This document shows, piece by piece, positions 1-8,824 of a stretch of 24,953 nt of DNA (position 1 is its first letter; each line of letters begins with the position of its first letter). Where the stretch lies: positions 1 through 24,953 of the forward strand of contig PJAB01000512.1 in NCBI GenBank assembly GCA_002887195.1, read 5' to 3'. A program made the position numbers and the translations under genes. The notes below the pieces were generated by a model. That model searched no databases and was not told the origin of the DNA. It saw only the letters and a list, made by a program, of their open reading frames with translations. The DNA comes from Chrysochromulina parva (Eukaryota; Haptophyta; Prymnesiales; Chrysochromulinaceae).

Positions 1-1
1 C

Positions 2-1972
2 CCGCCGCCGCGCCCGCCGCCCTTCCCGCCCTCGCAGGCGCCGCGCCCGCCGTCGCCGCATGCACCGCCGCCGCCGCGCCCGCCTCGTCGGCCGCCCTTG
101 ACGCCGCCCTCGCCACCGCCGCCCTCGCCGCCGCCACCACGGCCACCGTGCCCGCCCGGGCGGGTGCCGCCGCCGTCGCCATACCCGCCGCCATCGCCGC
201 GTTCCCCGTCGCCTAAACCGCCGCTCTCGCCGCCAACGACCCGTTCAGCAGCGGAAGAGACCGACTTCATCATTGGCGTCCTCGCGGCTGACGCCTTCGG
301 CCCGTTTAACGAAGAATTCGCGGACCGCAACGGGCAGGTCGGCCCCAAAGGCGTGCCGCTCCCGCTCGTCACCGACTCGCGCGCGCTTCGGAAGCTCCAG
401 ACTGGGTTCGGTCGTTATACTCTCCGTGTGCGCCACGAGGCCTTCTACGACGGCCCCCTCCTCAACGGCGAGTTACGGCCGGCATGCATTGCCTACGGTC
501 AGTGGCGCGCGTACCACATCGACACGCACTCGATCTTAGACTCGACGCTCGAGATCACGCTGGACCAGCCCATCAGTGCCACGTACGTTCGCGCGCAAGT
601 ACCGCCTACCCTACAGCCCCTTCAGTATGACGTGCGCTCGCCTGCGCGCACGATGCTTCTCGCCGCGAGTCCGTGCGATGTGGGGACGCCCACGCGGATG
701 CACCTGGCGCTCTACCTGGCGCCGCAGGCGGAAGCTGCCGATGGGCGCTCACCGCCCATTCGGAATACACGCCTACGAATGAGGGTGCGGCTGCGCGACT
801 CGACGCTCACGCTCCCTGTGATACAGCCTCCCCGGCCACCGGCGACACCGCCGGCCCTGCCCCCTCCCTCGATCGCGCCTCCGACGGGCCTGATCATCAG
901 GTGCACCAACGCATGTGCGCAAACTCCGGGAGCTGCCTCGGACGGGGTGTGCTCCGACGGCGGCCCGGGCGCTGAGGCTGCGCTTTGCCTTCTCGGCGAC
1001 GACTGCCTGGATTGCGGCCCGCGATATACGTTTACTCCCCCGCCCTCCCCCCCACGGCCCCCGCCGCCCCCGTCGAGCAACGTGTCGCTGACGATGCCGC
1101 CGCCGCCACCGTCCCCCCGAGCCCCCCCACCCTCCCCACGAACCCCGCCTCCCCGCAGGCCGCCGCCGCCCGAACCGCCTCCCTCGGCGCCTTACAGTTC
1201 GCTGCCAACAGGGGTGCGCCCCTTCTCGGAGATCGATCCGAACGGACGCGGCTACGTCTGCTGCGGCGCGACACGTCATTTTCGAGTCGCTGGTCTCTCG
1301 GAAGCACATGCGCTGCGTGTGGGGCTCAATGTAACGATCGGACGGTTGCAAGCTCTCTACCTTAAATGGGGGGGTGCCGACGGGCAGCCAGCAGCGACGG
1401 GGAGTACGTGCCCGCGCGAGGCGCAGATCGACCGATTAAATGGCATCTGCACCGGCTTCTGCACGATGACGTGGATGACCATCCGCGGTGAGTACTCGGG
1501 CACGCTCTACTCGCGAGGCCACGCCATTCTCACCGTGCCGCACGGACACGCCGAGGAGCCCGACAAGCGGCGGCGGGGCGATTGGTACGTGAGCGTGCAG
1601 GCGTTGCCTGGCGAGGCCGCTTATTTTGATTTGAGCGTCGCCGTCACCACCCCCATCTACCAGCCGCCCGAATCGCGATGCACCAAATTTAGCGTGATTT
1701 GCGCTACAGATTCGGCGCGTGGTGCGTGGAACTCGGGCGGAAACCCGACGCCCCCGCCCTCTCGGCTTGAGGTCGCTTGGCTCTCATCCCAAAAATCGAG
1801 CGAGGGGCCCCTCTCGACCTTCCAGCATCTCGTCGGTGATGGGTTCGTTACGCGCTTCGTGCCGGCGACCGTCGGTGTTCTGCTCTTCGTCTTCTCCTGC
1901 TGGATTTACCGGAGCTACCGCTACTTCAAGAGTCACCAGTACCGCATTCCGCACGATGCGCCCATCTTCTAG
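2..1972 (+). CDS. Proline-rich single-pass membrane/cell-surface protein, 5' partial
   Basis: The frame is open from the left edge and stops at TAG 1970-1972, so the start lies outside the window. The first ~80 residues are almost pure Pro/Ser/Arg (SPPPP-type runs, like hydroxyproline-rich glycoproteins and pherophorins). A globular segment follows at about 240-830. Then comes a Cys-rich module at 902-1019 whose core reads DGVCSDGGPG...CLLGDDCLDCG, a pattern I associate with haptophyte and other algal extracellular proteins. A second Pro-rich linker spans about 1033-1190, followed by a second globular segment with paired Cys and the stretch GDWYVSVQALPG. A hydrophobic segment near the C terminus (about 1850-1915, VGVLLFVFSCWIY) precedes a short basic tail, so type I topology is inferred: ectodomain outside, ~20 residues inside. 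No enzymatic motif is seen. The Pro tracts would be O-glycosylated if hydroxylated (family knowledge). Exact function is unknown. Confidence 0.75.
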   Translation, partial: PPPRPPPFPPSQAPRPPSPHAPPPPRPPRRPPLTPPSPPPPSPPPPRPPCPPGRVPPPSPYPPPSPRSPSPKPPLSPPTTRSAAEETDFIIGVLAADAFGPFNEEFADRNGQVGPKGVPLPLVTDSRALRKLQTGFGRYTLRVRHEAFYDGPLLNGELRPACIAYGQWRAYHIDTHSILDSTLEITLDQPISATYVRAQVPPTLQPLQYDVRSPARTMLLAASPCDVGTPTRMHLALYLAPQAEAADGRSPPIRNTRLRMRVRLRDSTLTLPVIQPPRPPATPPALPPPSIAPPTGLIIRCTNACAQTPGAASDGVCSDGGPGAEAALCLLGDDCLDCGPRYTFTPPPSPPRPPPPPSSNVSLTMPPPPPSPRAPPPSPRTPPPRRPPPPEPPPSAPYSSLPTGVRPFSEIDPNGRGYVCCGATRHFRVAGLSEAHALRVGLNVTIGRLQALYLKWGGADGQPAATGSTCPREAQIDRLNGICTGFCTMTWMTIRGEYSGTLYSRGHAILTVPHGHAEEPDKRRRGDWYVSVQALPGEAAYFDLSVAVTTPIYQPPESRCTKFSVICATDSARGAWNSGGNPTPPPSRLEVAWLSSQKSSEGPLSTFQHLVGDGFVTRFVPATVGVLLFVFSCWIYRSYRYFKSHQYRIPHDAPIF

Positions 1973-2008
1973 CTCAGGCTACTATAAAGTAGCTTGACGT
2001 GGCCCTTC

Positions 2009-2085
2009 GCTTGACTAAGCTTGACTAAGCTTGACTACGCTTGACTACGCTTGACTACGCTTGACTACGCTTGACTACGCTTGAC
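2009..2085. repeat. 10-bp tandem repeat array, unit TTGACTACGC
   Basis: Seven complete head-to-tail 10-mers occupy 2011-2080: two TTGACTAAGC followed by five TTGACTACGC. A partial TTGAC follows at 2081-2085 and a degenerate GCTTGACG lies upstream at 1992. The array starts 37 bp after the stop codon of the proline-rich gene. A TATAAA-like string lies at 1983-1988, just 5' of it. The 10-bp period is close to one DNA helical turn, so the same face of the helix carries each TTGACT. Whether it acts as a regulatory array or is a plain minisatellite cannot be told from the sequence. Confidence 0.95.
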
Positions 2086-2666
2086 AACTTCATTGGTGCG
2101 ATGACACAGGCCGGGCGGGGCGCCACAATATGTGCTCGATCCGATTAGCGATTAGCATTAGGTTAGAAACCGGTAGGTACGCTCCTCACCGTCGATATCG
2201 AACGGAAAAAAAAGGTCACTCGCGCGGTCGAGTCGACTCGACCGCTGAGCGCTGTCAGTGCTGGCGTCCCTCGCCTTGTGCTGGCCTGCTGCGGCGGGTG
2301 CGTCAATCCGATCACGACGCGCGAACGCCAAACATGCGCCGACACGCGACCGGGTCACCGTACACGACCGGCGTGACGCGACACCTTTAGGTATGTCGAA
2401 AAACTGTCGAAGTCTATACGAGACTTTTGGGGCACGAGCGCACGACGCGCACCACACATCACGCGTGACAGTCCCGCCCCCGGCACCGGATGCGCGGACG
2501 GCGGACCACTCGCGCGCCGATGATGATGATTGATGTAAGATGTGTGCAGGCTCTGCGTTGCGCGATCTCCACAACACGTACGGCAAAGCAGGCAATCATG
2601 CACGCGTCCTCACATGGCCTGCCGCGGCTGCGAGGTAGAACACCCCATGCGGGTAACTCCGGTGTC
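2086..2666. other. Intergenic stretch, no convincing gene
   Basis: About 580 bp between the proline-rich gene and the stop of the minus-strand gene. Short frames exist on both strands, but none has a recognisable domain, and several overlap each other with simple Arg-rich translations typical of GC-rich shadow frames. It must hold the 3' UTRs of two convergent genes. Visible items are an A8-9 run near 2207-2214, the perfect palindrome at 2224-2245, and a short GATGAT run near 2519-2530. No tRNA-like fold was recognised by eye. Confidence 0.6.
2224..2245. repeat. Perfect 22-bp palindrome without spacer
   Basis: The two 11-base arms, GCGGTCGAGTC and GACTCGACCGC, are exact reverse complements with no spacer. 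The symmetry breaks at 2223/2246. It lies in intergenic DNA between two convergent genes. A spacerless palindrome forms a poor RNA hairpin loop but is a good dyad for a homodimeric DNA-binding protein. Its function is unknown. Confidence 0.9.
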
Positions 2667-4475
2667 TCATGTGCGCCGCAGCAAGCCACGGGGAGACGGC
2701 GTGCACGCAGACGGCGGGCGTGCCGCAGCGGAAGCCGCAGCGCCAACCGTTACCATAGCAGCCACAGCATTTGGTGCTACGGCATCGGCGCCATCCGGTG
2801 CGAGGAGTGCGCGGCTCGTCTTACACAGCCGGTCTGCATCGAGGAGCCATCCGGGGTAACGGTCGTCGTCGGTCTCCCACCCGCTTGCGCTCTCGCCCAG
2901 TTCGGCGCGTTCGGCGCGCGACGCGTGGCGCTCCTCGTCCGTCTCACTCGTCTCGACGCGACCGCCGCGCGCCGCTCTCCGAATCCACGACGCAAAGCGA
3001 GAGTCGTCCGTCTCCCACTCGCTCGTCTCTGGCGAGGAAGGTGAGCAAGAGGGCGCCAAAGACGACGCAGTCGACGCCACGACGGCCGTTGAGGGTAGAG
3101 TCAAACCTGGGCGCGTCGATCGCCACGGGCTGGTCACCGATCCCGGGATGGCACTTGTGATGACTGAGCCGGTCGCGGCATCCGTGCCACTCGTTCTGCT
3201 ACCGTCGGCACCCACCGCCGCCGCCTCCGCCGCCCCCCCCGCCCGTGACGGCGCGGCAGCAGTATGCTGCAGCCCTGGCATCACTCGCTGTGCAAGCGCC
3301 GGCGGTGATGGCATGGTCAAGAATAGCGTGGCCGATGGCGGCGTGACAGATGGCGGTGCAGCCAGAGGCGGCGTGATCGATGGCGGTGCAGCCGGAGGCT
3401 TGACCAAGGTGACCGTGCCCATTGGCAATCCATCATCGAATGGGCTCATTGGCGTGGCAACCAGCAACAGCTGGCTGCCCGCCGGCACCGCCGATGCCCC
3501 TCCCATCCCCAGGCCGCTCACCCGCCGTCGGCCTGCCTGAAGCGACCAAGGCTCGTTGCCCGCCGCGTCGGGTGCCGCCAATCGGCGCAGCACGGCGAGG
3601 GCCGTGCCGATGAGAAGCACAATTAGCGCAGCGAGCGCCAGGAGGAGAGCGATACGCTTGAAGAGCAGTTGGTCGCCGCCCTGCTCGCGTGGACGGCACG
3701 GCGGAGGCACGGCGGCCACTTGGATGGCAGCATTCGTGTCCAGCTCGTCGTTGCCGTCGACGAGGCGGCGGCGGCAGGCGGAAGCGACGGCTATGCATGC
3801 AAGCGCATCGGCGGCAAGGCATGCGGGGGCAAGGGCGGCGGTGGTGCCTACGGCAGGAATGAAGCCAACGACGACGCCCGTCCAACAAAGGCCCTCGGTG
3901 ACGAGGGAAGTCAGACCGCACCGGGCGGCGCGGGTGGCCACGTCGGCGCAATCTGTCGTCGGCGGTGGCGTCGGCAGTGTCGCCTTGCTCTTCTCCTTCA
4001 CAGACTCCGCCGCCGCGGCGACGACCGACTTGGCTGCCTCGATGGCCGCCTTGCTCTGTTCATTGGCCGACGTCCACGCGGCCGCGGCGCGCAAGGAGAC
4101 CTCGTGCTCGTCGTCGAAGACCTTGGCCAAGACCTTCTCTTCCAACTCCTTCACCTCTGGAGGGCCGTTCTCCACGGCAACAAGCTTAACGGGCTCTGGT
4201 GGTGATGGAGATCGCCTGAAGACCGGGGGCGGTGGGCAGGCGGGGATCGAGCTCTGTGCGTAGCCAAAGGCCAGCAGGGCCTCAACCATGAGAATACCGG
4301 CCACGCTCAGCACGAAGCAGCGGGAACCATCCTTGGCCGCAGGGACTCCGACGACGACGGTTGCCGGAGGATCATCCTCCAAGCGCTCGTAGGCGCCGGA
4401 GGGGTTGCTCTGGGAACCGTGCACATAGAGCTGCGGCACGCCAACGACTGGGTGCGCGCCTTTGTCTAGCGGCAT
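2667..4475 (-). CDS. Multi-pass membrane protein of unknown function with duplicated WETDD motif
   Basis: A 602-residue frame, ATG at 4475 and TGA at 2667-2669. I do not recognise a family. In order: a polar N terminus with DDPPATVVVGVP; a transmembrane segment at ~53-73 (FVLSVAGILMVEALLAFGYA); a Pro-rich stretch; a charged, Ala-rich, probably helical segment at ~105-165; a Cys-containing hydrophobic block at ~197-234; a strong transmembrane segment at ~274-297 (IALLLALAALIVLLIG); a long Pro/Ser/Thr/Ala low-complexity region; then two copies of a W-E-T-D-D motif (EWETDDSRFASW at 486-497, GWETDDDRYPGW at 532-543) separated by an acidic/basic linker. Hydrophobic segments in sensible places and the internal repeat argue that this frame is real and the overlapping plus frames are shadows. 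It shares a 155-bp 5' region with the divergent OTU-like gene. The function is not inferable. Confidence 0.7.
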   Translation of the reverse strand: MPLDKGAHPVVGVPQLYVHGSQSNPSGAYERLEDDPPATVVVGVPAAKDGSRCFVLSVAGILMVEALLAFGYAQSSIPACPPPPVFRRSPSPPEPVKLVAVENGPPEVKELEEKVLAKVFDDEHEVSLRAAAAWTSANEQSKAAIEAAKSVVAAAAESVKEKSKATLPTPPPTTDCADVATRAARCGLTSLVTEGLCWTGVVVGFIPAVGTTAALAPACLAADALACIAVASACRRRLVDGNDELDTNAAIQVAAVPPPCRPREQGGDQLLFKRIALLLALAALIVLLIGTALAVLRRLAAPDAAGNEPWSLQAGRRRVSGLGMGGASAVPAGSQLLLVATPMSPFDDGLPMGTVTLVKPPAAPPSITPPLAAPPSVTPPSATLFLTMPSPPALAQRVMPGLQHTAAAPSRAGGAAEAAAVGADGSRTSGTDAATGSVITSAIPGSVTSPWRSTRPGLTLPSTAVVASTASSLAPSCSPSSPETSEWETDDSRFASWIRRAARGGRVETSETDEERHASRAERAELGESASGWETDDDRYPGWLLDADRLCKTSRALLAPDGADAVAPNAVAAMVTVGAAASAAARPPSACTPSPRGLLRRT

Positions 4476-4630
4476 GGGAAAACGAGCGCGTCGGACTCGG
4501 CGTCCTAGTTGGGCGATTGCTCATCATCACAAACACAAAGCGCGCTCTCGGCCCCAAGCACGGGAGCTTCACAGGCGCCGCGGTGTTGAAATTTTGTTTC
4601 TCGCGTGGCTGACGTGGCGCAAACTCTCCG
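4476..4630. promoter_or_regulatory. Short divergent intergenic region (putative bidirectional promoter)
   Basis: Only 155 bp separate the start codons of the minus-strand WETDD membrane protein (ATG at 4475) and the plus-strand OTU-like protein (ATG at 4631). Both 5' UTRs and both core promoters must fit here, or overlap the neighbouring gene. No TATA box is evident. The region includes a locally less GC-rich patch around 4520-4545 and 4586-4600. The promoter role is inferred from gene orientation only. Confidence 0.5.
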
Positions 4631-5686
4631 ATGTCAACTTCGCGTACCACGCGCGCCTCAAGCCGCATCGAGCCGATGCCGGTGGCCGAGTGCAGGAGCG
4701 ACGAGGCTCTTGCACGCCTGATGCAGGGCGACGAGGACGGCTCTGCCGATTCGCCACCCGCAAGTGCAAGCAGCAGCGCCGCCCACGGCAAACGCAAGAA
4801 GGGACTGGCAAGCACGGAGCCCGCAGCAGCGAGCGCGAGCAAGGTCGTCAGGCGCGCCGGGAGCGTGGCGGCTGAGCTTGCGAGCATCATTCCATTTGCG
4901 CGTGGCATCGACCGCCAGCAGCCGGAGCTGCACCTGGCGCAGCTGCCGGAGAACCTGCTCGTGAGCGCGTCGACGTACCGTGTGCTCACATGGGGCAAGG
5001 ACGGCCACCGCAAGATCCTGCACTCGTACGCGCCCGAGCTGTGCAGCGTAGCCGCCAGCTACTCCGCCGAGGTCGGCGCGACAGCCCGCGTCCGAATCAC
5101 AGCGCAGGATGTAGCCACATACCGCCACGAATGGGATCAGCTACCATACATGGTACCACAGATCGCACCCCGCGAGGGGCACATGTACGTGGCGCACGAG
5201 ACGGGTGAGAAGCTGAGCCTGGGGGGTGAGCTGTACCACCGCATCTTCATCGAGGAGGGCACGCCGCCCAAGCAGGTGCCGATCATCGACTACGAGGAGC
5301 AGCAGGTGGCAAGCAAGGTGGCGCACTCGACCTCCAAGGACGCTCGGAAGCTCTTTGGCGAGACGGCGCCGCTCGGTGTCAAGCTGCTCACGGTCAAGGC
5401 GGATCGTAACGGTGACTGCTTCTTTGACGCTGTGTGCAAGGCCTTCAACACCGTCGAGGTCGAGCGCGAGATGGGCATGTGGGTGGCATCGAGGCCACTT
5501 TGCAGCGACGGCCCTGACGCTAGAGGCAACGGCAGCGGCAGCGGTAGCGGTAGCGGCGAAGGCGGCGTCATCGGCAGCGGTGGTAACAACACGGGAGGCC
5601 ACGGCAGCAGCAATGGCGGTGCAAGCGCCATCGACGGCGGAGGAGGAGGAGGAGGAGAAGCAGCAGAAGCAGCAGCAGCAACAGCA

Positions 5687-5726
<40 letters not shown>

Positions 5727-6307
5727 GTGGTGCTGGCAGCATACCGCTGCCCAGTACAGCGCTCACGGTGCGCGAGCTGCGCGCAGTGGTCGCTGCGCAC
5801 TATGACGAGGGCATGTGGATGACGGGCCAGGCAGTGGGCGGCGATTACTTTGCCTTCATCGAGGACGACTCGCTCGAGCGCACACGTGCCAACATCGCCA
5901 AGCTCGCTGTGGAGGCGGACGACCACGCCTACTGGGCTGATGAGAGCGCAATCGCGGTGCTGCAGCGCTACCTGCACGTGCACTTTCTCATATTCAAGCC
6001 CAGTGCCGCGCCAGCCAATCAGTGTGCATGTGTGGCCACGGCCGAGCTGCCTAGCTACCCACCGCCGCACGGGCCACCGCGCTTTGTCTTGCTGCGCCAC
6101 TCTCACCGCGCTTCCAAGGAGCAGCACTACGATGGGTATGCGCTGAAGACTGAGACTTCCGGCGGCCGGCTCGCCGTCTTTGACGACGCCAAGCTGCCTG
6201 CGGGTATCAAGCGTGCCTTTGCAGACACGTGCACCTACGCGGGGCCCACATGGAAGATGGCGGCTGAACCTGATGGAACATGTGCCAGCGCCATCGACCT
6301 GAGCTAA
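4631..6307 (+). CDS. OTU-family cysteine protease-like protein (probable deubiquitinase) with large low-complexity insert
   Basis: 558 residues, ATG at 4631 and TAA at 6305-6307. OTU proteases remove ubiquitin using a Cys/His pair. Visible here: the Cys box ADRNGDCFFDAV with candidate nucleophile Cys263, followed by a helix (CKAFNTVE); a TVRELRAVVAAHYDE segment at ~379-393; the DDHAYWADESAIAVLQRYLHVHFLIF region at ~430-455, typical of the OTU core before the last strands; and the His box EQHYDGYAL with candidate His499. A Gly/Ser then Ala insert (~296-368) splits the fold between the Cys box and the second helix. It includes an Ala tract from a CAG/GCA microsatellite. The N-terminal ~245 residues are unassigned, with a basic KRKK patch near 54-57. 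Catalytic competence is not certain: the residue three before the Cys is Asn260, not the usual Asp. Protein and viral OTUs share this core; a transferred origin cannot be judged by eye. Confidence 0.8.
5691..5723. repeat. (CAG)11 microsatellite inside the OTU-like gene
   Basis: Eleven uninterrupted CAG units, preceded by an imperfect stretch of CAG/CAA/GAA units from about 5659. In the coding frame it reads as GCA and adds to an Ala run. The same DNA read in the other frames gives poly-Gln or poly-Ser, and on the minus strand poly-Cys, which explains the odd shadow frames here. The tract is a likely site of length variation that would keep the frame in steps of one residue. Confidence 0.95.
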
Positions 6308-6692
6308 CGGGGCACCGTACAGGCAAACGCGCGCGAGAAGAGAGAGAGAGAGAGTGAGAGACAAATGGGTGTAGCATGTCCGTTGAACGGCCGTTATCTG
6401 CCGATCGATCCGTGCGGATCGGTGCGCCAGGAGAGTGCGAGTGAGAGATTCGGACGTGGAGACTATGTGCAAGTACCGCATCTCGAGATCCGTGTTCCCA
6501 TTGGCACACGCCTTTTGATAGAGCGTTCTCTCGGGCACCTGCGCTGTGCCGATCGCTGTGCCTCGCAACCACAGCTCGCGCTAGACCGCGGAGCTTGCGA
6601 GAAGACGACCGTCCGAGGGTCTCTTAGGCCTGCCCGAGGGTTTCCGAGCATCTGAGCAGCTCGGATTGCAGCAGGCCGCTCAGTGGACCATC
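6308..6692. other. Intergenic region between OTU-like gene and eRF1, with AG microsatellite
   Basis: About 385 bp holding the 3' UTR of the OTU-like gene and the promoter and 5' UTR of eRF1. A purine microsatellite containing (AG)8 lies at about 6336-6360. No gene with recognisable content was seen; the short frames on both strands lack domains. No TATA box was identified with confidence. Confidence 0.6.
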
Positions 6693-8309
6693 ATGTCAAA
6701 GAAGGACGAAGGAGATGATTTAGAAGCGAAGCGTGAGCGCGAGGTGTGTTGCAGCGCCCAATCTGCCTGAGCTGCTGCGCTGTCTGCTGTGCTGGCCGCT
6801 GCAGAGCCAGTGCGCCTGGACCTCTCAATCCGCCTGCTAAAGGCTTCCTCGTGCGCATTCGTGCCGGCAGATTGAGATCTGGAAGATCAAGAAGCTCATC
6901 AAGAAGCTGGAAGATGCACGCGGGTGCGCTGCCACAATTAGCAGCTCAATAAGCAGCTGTCTGACTTGACAGCTCCTCGCTACGCGTGCCTGCTCGCCGC
7001 TGCGGCGCCTTACTGGCGGCTCAGTGTGCCGATCGGTCCAACTGAGAGCTCCTGTGTGGGTCGTTCTGCTCGCAGCAACGGCACCAGCATGATCTCGCTC
7101 ATTCTGCCGCCAAAGTCGCAGATTTCGTTTGCCGCCAAGATGCTTGCCGATGAGTACGGCACGGCCTCGAACATCAAGTCCCGCGTCAACCGGCTATCGG
7201 TGCTCGATGCGATCACCTCCACGCAGCAGCGCCTAAAGCTCTTCAATAAGGTGCCGCCCAATGGCCTCGTCCTATACTGCGGCACCGTGCTGACCGATGA
7301 GAACAAGGAGAGGAAGGTGACGATCGACTTCGAGCCGTTCAAGCCGATCAACACCTCGCTGTACCTGTGCGACAACAAGTTCCACACGGAGGCGCTCCAG
7401 GACCTGCTCGATGCCGATGATAAGTTCGGCTTCATCATCATGGACGGTAACGGGTCGCTGTACGGTACCGTCTCGGGCAACACGCGCGAGGTCTTGCATA
7501 AATTCAGCGTGGACCTGCCCAAAAAGCACGGTCGCGGTGGTCAGTCCGCGCTGCGTTTTGCGCGCCTGCGCCTTGAGAAGCGGCAGAACTATGTGACCAA
7601 GGTCGCCGAGATGGCGAAGACGCTCTTCATCACCAACGACAAGTGCAACGTGTCGGGTCTCATCCTCGCCGGCTCGGCAGAGTTCAAAAACGTCCTTGCG
7701 CAATCGGAGGTCTTCGATCCGCGGTTGGCAGCCCAAGTCATCAACATCGTCGACGTCTCATACGGCGGCGAGAACGGCTTCAGCCAGGCCATCGAGCTGT
7801 GCGCCGAGATGCTCTCAAACGTTAGGTTCATCAAGGAGAAGAAACTCATCTCCAAGTACTTCGAGGAGATCTCGCAGGACACGGGCAAGTACTGCTTCGG
7901 CATCGACGACACGCTTAAAGGTCTCGAGATGGGCGCTGTGGAGACGCTGATCGTTTGGGAGAACTTGCCGACGATGCGCTACTTTATGAAGGTGAAGGAT
8001 GAAGGCACAGAGGTGATCAAGATCTTGCAACCCGAACAGGAAGCTGACCAGAGCAACTTTTTGCACACGGACGGCCAGGAGCTCGAGATCATCGAAAAGA
8101 CCACGATGGTCGAATGGATAGCGGAGTCCTACAAGAACTTCGGCGCAACCCTCGAGTTCGTCACTGATCGCTCACAAGAGGGCTCGCAGTTTGTCAAAGG
8201 GTTTGGTGGCATCGGCGGGCTTCTACGGTACAAGGTGGATTTCATAGACGCAGACGGTGACGGGGGAGGCGAGGGCGGAAGCGACGATGATGACGAAGGT
8301 ATCACGTGA
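6693..8309 (+). CDS. ETF1: Eukaryotic peptide chain release factor subunit 1 (eRF1), three exons
   Basis: eRF1 reads all three stop codons in the ribosomal A site and triggers peptide release together with eRF3. Exons inferred by GT-AG borders and the conserved protein: 6693-6743, 6871-6923, 7076-8309, giving 445 residues (human protein about 437). Exon 1 encodes [17 protein letters not shown], exon 2 [17 protein letters not shown], and the split Gly codon leads into NGTSMISL. The codon-recognition motifs are intact: TASNIKS (64-70) and YLCDNKF, the YxCxxxF motif (131-137). The catalytic GGQ lies in [12 protein letters not shown] (189-191). The C-terminal domain is followed by an acidic tail ([18 protein letters not shown]), as usual for eRF1. 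Intact recognition motifs imply the standard genetic code. A start at the ATG 7089 without exons 1-2 would lose the conserved N-terminal helix, so the spliced model is preferred. Confidence 0.97.
6744..6870 (+). other. eRF1 intron 1 (GT-AG, 127 bp)
   Basis: Donor GAG|gtgtgt and acceptor gccggcag|ATTGAG. The intron is phase 0. Without splicing, the frame from ATG 6693 loses the conserved eRF1 N-terminal helix and meets stops. Confidence 0.9.
6924..7075 (+). other. eRF1 intron 2 (GT-AG, 152 bp)
   Basis: Donor CGCGG|gtgcgc and acceptor gctcgcag|CAACGG. The split codon GG|C gives Gly and restores the eRF1 sequence A-R-G-N-G-T-S-M exactly, which fixes both borders. Confidence 0.92.
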
Positions 8310-8824
8310 GCGCATCACGTGAGACTGGGCCTGCCTTGAAAGGCGGCGCGCCACTCAGCCAGGAGGGCGTGTGCGGTCCGTACGGCCGTCCTGGGGCTAG
8401 CCCCCTGGGCGCCAGCCGAGCATGAGCTGCGGGCACAGCAATACCCTACGAGAGCGAACCGAACAGCGACACTATGAGAGAGGATTATACGAGTGTTTCG
8501 GTGCAGGCTGTAATCGACTGTAACACGGAATCCGCACCGGTGAACAACTCGAACCCTCCCGCCTCCCGGGAACTTGCGACCCGAGCCGAATCTTCAATCT
8601 ACGTCAAAAGATTTTGCATTTTCGTTGAGAAAAACGGACCTCCGGGTACCACGCGCGCGGGCGCCGACGCTGTTGGCTGTTCGACCCGTGCCCCCCCCCC
8701 GCCGCGGGCGCGAACTCGGATGTCGGAAAGACTCTACCTCCTGTCTCCAAGTCGTTGGATCTCCATCTCGTCGCACATTCTCTCTCTTCTATCATCATAG
8801 GCAGCTCGTCGGCCCTGCGGCGCG
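8310..8824. other. Convergent intergenic region downstream of eRF1
   Basis: About 515 bp between the eRF1 stop and the stop of the minus-strand IQ protein, so it should hold two 3' UTRs. The eRF1 stop sits in a direct repeat ATCACGTGAG (8301-8310 and 8315-8324). Further on, CCAGGA (8359-8364) pairs with TCCTGG (8389-8394), and a GGGGCTAGCCCC palindrome (8393-8404) overlaps that arm. A C9 run lies at about 8691-8700. No gene or tRNA-like structure was recognised. Confidence 0.55.

Noticed and set aside
3556..4263. 235-residue plus-strand frame
   Set aside because: Antisense of the WETDD membrane protein; the minus frame has membrane segments and an internal repeat, this one has neither.
4631..6307. 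OTU gene as part of an integrated large DNA virus
   Set aside because: Neighbours are ordinary cellular genes, no other viral gene is present, and OTU proteins are common in eukaryotes.
5141..6568. 475-residue minus-strand frame with a long poly-Cys run opposite the OTU-like gene
   Set aside because: Poly-Cys is the antisense reading of the CAG tract; the plus frame has clear OTU Cys and His boxes.
8474..8800. 108-residue plus-strand frame after eRF1
   Set aside because: No domain, ends in simple Ser/Leu sequence, lies in the convergent 3' region.
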